From: Candidatus Rokubacteria bacterium 13_2_20CM_69_15_1
Lineage (GTDB): Bacteria > Methylomirabilota > Methylomirabilia > Rokubacteriales > CSP1-6
Direction: 5' to 3'
DNA: 34,787 nt
Assembly (NCBI GenBank): GCA_001914535.1
Contig: MNCR01000046.1
Coordinates: forward strand, 1 to 34,787
The translations under genes and the position numbers were made by a program. Position 1 is the first letter of the stretch. Every line of letters begins with the position of its first letter. This document shows, in pieces, positions 31,824 through 34,787 of the stretch. A model generated the notes under the pieces. It saw nothing but the letters and a program-made list of their open reading frames with translations. It had not been told where the DNA came from and made no database searches.

Positions 31824-32009
31824 CCTGCCTGCTACGTTTTCCTGCGTCTGGTCGTTCGGGAGGGAGTGAAGCCCGTGGATCGGGTTGGCGAACAACCTTT
31901 CGGGGCTCCCGCGAGCGACGCGGACGGCTGTCTTCGCGGTCCTCCCTCGGTGTCCGGGAGTGAGGGTCGAGAGCGAGGCCTGTCGTTAACCACCGGGTGG
32001 AGGACTCCC
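31824..32009 (+). other. Long 5' leader of the PQQ dehydrogenase gene
   Basis: About 180 bases between the predicted transcription start and the ATG at 32010. The dehydrogenase frame stays open here from 31866 but encodes nothing signal-like, and a real signal peptide begins at 32010. No known riboswitch fold was recognised. Confidence 0.35.
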
Positions 32010-33794
32010 ATGAAACACTGGACCGAGCAAGGCCTACGGAAGCTGACGCGGATCGCTCTTTTGCTTCTCGTAGCTCTCATGTTTCCCACCCCCGCTGCGT
32101 TGGCCGGTTCCTCGGCGGACGAGATCAAGAACTGCGCCGACGGGAACTGGTGCGCCTACCATCGCACGGTGGACACGTCATGGCGGCACAGCCCGCTGAC
32201 CCAGGTCAACACGACGAATGTGAAGCGGCTGCGCCCTGCCTGGATCTTCCAGCCCGGTGACCCGCGGATGGGTCTGCACAGCACGCCGCTCGTGGTCGAC
32301 GGCTACATGTACGTGGCGACGAACCCGTCGACGGTCTGGAAGCTCAACGCCACCACCGGTGAGCGGATCTGGGCCTACGTGCCGAAGATGGACGAAGCCA
32401 TCGTGTCGCGCTCGTTCTTCGCCCACACTCGCGGCCTTTCGATCGGCGACGGGCGCGTGTACATGGGCCTGGTCGACGGCCGCATCGTCGCGCTCGACGA
32501 GGCGACCGGCAAGGTCCTGTGGGAGCGGCAGATCGTGAACTCCAAGAAGGACACCGCGGGCTTCAGCGGCGCGGCGACCTTCGTGAACGCGAGCCTGCTC
32601 GTGATCGGGCAGAACGGCGGCGAGTATCCGGTTGAGGGAAAGATCTTCGGGCTCAATCCCAGGAACGGCGACATCAAGTGGATCTTCTACACGACGGGCC
32701 GGGATGATCAGAAAGCCCTGGCAACCTGGAAGGGCGACTCCTGGAAGTACGGTGGCGGCGGCTCCTGGCAACCCGGGTCCGTCGACTACGCGAACAACCA
32801 GATCTTCATCGGGGTCGGGAACCCCAACCCGGACTACGACTATTGTGGCGACAAGTGCCTGGACCCGAACGCCGAGGGCTGGCGCCCCGGCGGAAATCTC
32901 TACACCTCGTCGACGATCGCCCTCGACCTCAACACCGGTAAGCTGAACTGGTACTTCCAGGAAGCTCCGGCCGACCCCTACGACTACGACGCCGCCCCGG
33001 GCGAGTACGTCCTGTTCGACGATTCGCAGGGCCGGAAGCTCGTGCTGCATCCGGGCAAGAACGGGTTCAATCACGTGCACGACCGGAAGACCGGCAAGCC
33101 CATCAACGTCTATCCGGACATGAAGTCGTTCAACTGGACGTCCGGGTTCAACCTGGAAACGAACAAGTGGGAGAAGATGCTCTGGCCGAAGGCCGGGGAG
33201 AAGACGCTGGTCTGCCCCGCGATCGACGGGGGGCATAGCTGGAATGCCGGCGCCTACAACCCCCAGACGAAGCTCTTCTACCGCATCGCCAACGAATGGT
33301 GCATGGAGTTGACGAACGCTCCGAAGGCCGGCGGAACGACGATCACCGCGGGCTCCGAGACCCGTGTCATCGAGCCCTTCGCGCAGGCGTTCATGAACGC
33401 CGAATGGGTCGGTGCGAACCCGCCGGGCGACAAAGCGCACGGCCGACTCACGGCGCGTGATCCCGTGACCGGGAAGCTCGCGTGGGAGAAGCGGTACGAG
33501 CTCATCCCGCACTCCGCGCTCCTGTCCACCGCGGGCGGGCTCGTCTTTGTGGGAACGACCGACGGCTTCGTCGAGGCCCTCGACGCGAAGACGGGCGACG
33601 TGCTGTGGCGGTTCAACAATGGTTCCGCCCACAACGGGGGGATCGTCTCGTACGCGGTCGGCGGAAAGCAGTACATCGCCGTGGCGACCGGCCACGGCTC
33701 CTACGTTGGCCGGGCACTCGCCGACCATTACCACAAGGACAAGATCATCAACATGAAGGAGAGCGCGGCCGTCGTGGTCTTCTCGCTCGACTGA
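32010..33794 (+). CDS. PQQ-dependent alcohol dehydrogenase with lanthanide-type D-x-D motif
   Basis: 594 residues, the usual length. GGAGG (31999-32003) lies six bases before the ATG. The signal peptide spans about 1-32 ('KLTRIALLLLVALMFPTPAALAG'). Beta-propeller repeats such as 'LVDGRIVALDEATGKVLWE' and 'GTTDGFVEALDAKTGDVLWRF' are clear. Cofactor and metal ligands align as E205 ('GQNGGEYPVEG'), N271 ('GVGNPNPD') and the catalytic D325 with a second Asp two residues on (D327, 'DPYDYD'). That second aspartate marks lanthanide-dependent XoxF/ExaF-type enzymes. The vicinal Cys-Cys disulfide common in methanol and ethanol dehydrogenases is absent (no CC in the protein). It oxidises a periplasmic alcohol and passes electrons to a cytochrome c, encoded next. 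Methanol as substrate is not assured. Confidence 0.87.
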   Translation: MKHWTEQGLRKLTRIALLLLVALMFPTPAALAGSSADEIKNCADGNWCAYHRTVDTSWRHSPLTQVNTTNVKRLRPAWIFQPGDPRMGLHSTPLVVDGYMYVATNPSTVWKLNATTGERIWAYVPKMDEAIVSRSFFAHTRGLSIGDGRVYMGLVDGRIVALDEATGKVLWERQIVNSKKDTAGFSGAATFVNASLLVIGQNGGEYPVEGKIFGLNPRNGDIKWIFYTTGRDDQKALATWKGDSWKYGGGGSWQPGSVDYANNQIFIGVGNPNPDYDYCGDKCLDPNAEGWRPGGNLYTSSTIALDLNTGKLNWYFQEAPADPYDYDAAPGEYVLFDDSQGRKLVLHPGKNGFNHVHDRKTGKPINVYPDMKSFNWTSGFNLETNKWEKMLWPKAGEKTLVCPAIDGGHSWNAGAYNPQTKLFYRIANEWCMELTNAPKAGGTTITAGSETRVIEPFAQAFMNAEWVGANPPGDKAHGRLTARDPVTGKLAWEKRYELIPHSALLSTAGGLVFVGTTDGFVEALDAKTGDVLWRFNNGSAHNGGIVSYAVGGKQYIAVATGHGSYVGRALADHYHKDKIINMKESAAVVVFSLD

Positions 33795-33795
33795 C

Positions 33796-34269
33796 ATGCC
33801 CGCGCGCGGTGGGACAAGAGTGCGCACTCTTGTCCCACCTTATGTTTCCCGCGCGGTCGTCCTCGCGATTCTGTGCGTGGTCGTCTCCGCCGGAGCCCTT
33901 GACGTCGTGGCCGCGGACGCGCAGATGAGCAGCCCGCCCTCGGAGGACAAGCAGCCCCCCAAGCCTCGCACGTCGGCTGCCAACCCGGTCTCAGGCAACC
34001 CGGAGGCGATCGCCGCCGGCCGTAAGCTCTACTCGATGTGGTGCATACAGTGCCACGGTCCCAAGGCAGATGGCGTGTCGCGATTCGGCAAATACGCGGC
34101 CGACCTGCGCGAGTTCTGGCGTGGCTACCGCGAATTCGTCACGATCGTGAAGAACGGACGGCCCGACCGCCAGATGCCGCCGTGGAAGGAGGTTCTCGAC
34201 GACGCGAAGATCGCGGAGGTCGGCGCGTTCCTGGAGACGCTCGCGATCGAAGGGGCGAACTGGAAATAG
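33796..34269 (+). CDS. Class I cytochrome c, likely electron acceptor of the PQQ dehydrogenase
   Basis: 157 residues from the ATG at 33796, one base after the dehydrogenase stop. The haem site is 'WCIQCHG' (C83, C86, H87), and the probable sixth ligand is M127 in 'DRQMPPWKEVLDD'. The N-terminus 'RTLVPPYVSRAVVLAILCVVVSAGALDVVA' gives a signal peptide or membrane anchor. A perfect 32-bp palindrome occupies codons 5-15, so the true start could be later; no in-frame ATG follows before the hydrophobic core. No ribosome binding site is seen, so translation may be coupled to the preceding gene. The adjacent position matches XoxG-type cytochromes functionally, but the protein is a short single-haem type. 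Confidence 0.85.
   Translation: MPARGGTRVRTLVPPYVSRAVVLAILCVVVSAGALDVVAADAQMSSPPSEDKQPPKPRTSAANPVSGNPEAIAAGRKLYSMWCIQCHGPKADGVSRFGKYAADLREFWRGYREFVTIVKNGRPDRQMPPWKEVLDDAKIAEVGAFLETLAIEGANWK
33808..33839. repeat. Perfect 32-bp palindrome at the dehydrogenase-cytochrome junction
   Basis: ggtgggacaagagtgc (33808-33823) is followed immediately by its exact reverse complement (33824-33839), with no spacer and no mismatch. It lies 14-45 bases after the dehydrogenase stop, inside the annotated cytochrome frame. In RNA it would form a very stable hairpin. It may be an mRNA-stability or attenuation element, a protein-binding site or a mobile repeat. Confidence 0.9.
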
Positions 34270-34270
34270 C

Positions 34271-34681
34271 ATGAAGACCGCTGTCGCGATCCTCGCGCTC
34301 GGCGTCGTCGCGCTCGGCATGGTCGCGGGGTTCGCGGACGCCACCGACTATCTGCAGACGCTGAAGGAGGGCTCCTGGGTGTGTACCACGCCGGAGGCCT
34401 ACGACCTCGCGATTGCGGAGCAGCGAAAGCCCAATAGCGATCTGGGGGACATGAAAAAGCGCTTCCTCGCGGAGAAGCTGTGCATCTACGCCGACGCCGA
34501 GTTCGTCGAGAAGATGATGGTCCCGTTCGCCAAGGTCCTCGAGCGTCAAGGCAACAAGGTGAAGGTGACGTTCATCGTGCAGTACCGCAAGAGCATCGAG
34601 TTCCTGCACCGCCAGATCTCGCGGGTCACGTTCGTCGGGTGGACGGACGCGGGAAACTTACTGGACAAGGAGATCCTCTGA
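34271..34681 (+). CDS. Small exported protein in the PQQ dehydrogenase operon, unknown
   Basis: 136 residues, starting one base after the cytochrome stop, so in the same transcript. A signal peptide covers about 1-24 ('KTAVAILALGVVALGMVAGFADA'). The mature protein of about 110 residues has two cysteines (in 'WVCTTPEAY' and 'KLCIYAD'), enough for one disulfide, and a beta-rich end ('VKVTFIVQYRKSIEFLHRQISRVTFVGWTD'). It is far too short to be the XoxJ/MxaJ binding protein that normally accompanies these dehydrogenases. A role in dehydrogenase maturation, electron transfer or metal handling is possible from context only. Confidence 0.75.
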   Translation: MKTAVAILALGVVALGMVAGFADATDYLQTLKEGSWVCTTPEAYDLAIAEQRKPNSDLGDMKKRFLAEKLCIYADAEFVEKMMVPFAKVLERQGNKVKVTFIVQYRKSIEFLHRQISRVTFVGWTDAGNLLDKEIL

Positions 34682-34787
34682 AGTAGAAAGGTCCGCGAAG
34701 TCACCCTCCTTGCTAATCCGGACGGTTATCGTCAGTGTTTTCTGCGCTTTTCCTGACGCAGCCCTTTGGTCATCATGATGAAAGCTC

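Noticed and set aside
31866-32009. In-frame upstream start of the PQQ dehydrogenase at 31866
   Set aside because: It would bury the signal peptide behind 48 residues. The ATG at 32010 has a well-placed GGAGG and is followed directly by a typical signal sequence.
1-34787. tRNA, rRNA, CRISPR array, prophage or complete insertion sequence
   Set aside because: I looked for T-loop and anticodon-stem patterns, regularly spaced repeats, integrase or capsid genes and DDE transposases, and found none.

Overview
The window is 34.8 kb of GC-rich DNA (roughly two thirds G+C by eye), densely coding and bacterial. Gene content resembles uncultured soil or sediment lineages such as Candidatus Rokubacteria / Methylomirabilota: a lanthanide-type PQQ dehydrogenase, many CoA-transferase, amidohydrolase and ABC-uptake genes, and paired SDRs. 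There is no rRNA, ribosomal protein or other marker, so this assignment is an inference. I found no tRNA, rRNA, CRISPR array or intact insertion sequence.

Layout. 1-4005 (+): 3' end of an APC permease, two small exported proteins, and a MASE1-PAS-histidine-kinase-like sensor that stops before any ATPase domain. 4034-5338 (-): an orphan Tat-exported solute-binding protein. 5465-8311 (+): a ThDP enzyme plus a CaiB/BaiF CoA-transferase. 8349-10937: a small exported protein (+) facing a 6PGDH-like dehydrogenase and a cytosine-deaminase-like amidohydrolase (-). 11028-15900 (+): an ABC uptake operon (permease, ATPase, second permease, binding protein) ending in a hydantoinase. 15981-16589 (-): a predicted DNA-binding protein with a zinc ribbon. 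16983-22215 (+): a double EthD protein, then a translationally coupled cyclase, molybdenum hydroxylase large subunit and amidohydrolase. 22349-27539 (-): a lipid locus. 27657-31688 (-): an SDR, an RluA pseudouridine synthase and a GspB/GspA pair. 31795-34681 (+): PQQ dehydrogenase, cytochrome c and a small exported protein behind a strong-looking promoter.

The most interesting part is 22349-27539. It holds a NAD-dependent epimerase-type reductase, a serine palmitoyltransferase-type alpha-oxoamine synthase and a GNAT-fold acyltransferase. These are the three enzyme types of bacterial ceramide synthesis (CerR, Spt, bCerS). They are followed by an exported START/SRPBCC-fold protein and a membrane di-iron hydroxylase of the fatty acid hydroxylase/sterol desaturase family. 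I read it as a ceramide biosynthesis and modification locus with a candidate periplasmic lipid carrier.

The rest is mainly scavenging of small organic molecules. The ABC operon with a hydantoinase and a divergent deaminase-like enzyme suggests uptake and ring opening of cyclic amides or pyrimidine-like compounds. The cyclase, molybdenum hydroxylase and amidohydrolase suggest attack on an aromatic or heterocyclic compound. The ThDP enzyme with the CoA-transferase suggests oxalyl-CoA or 2-hydroxyacyl-CoA chemistry. The PQQ dehydrogenase with its cytochrome suggests periplasmic alcohol oxidation. Three genes without a Shine-Dalgarno sequence have a -10 hexamer 7-8 nt before the start codon, which suggests that leaderless mRNAs are common here.
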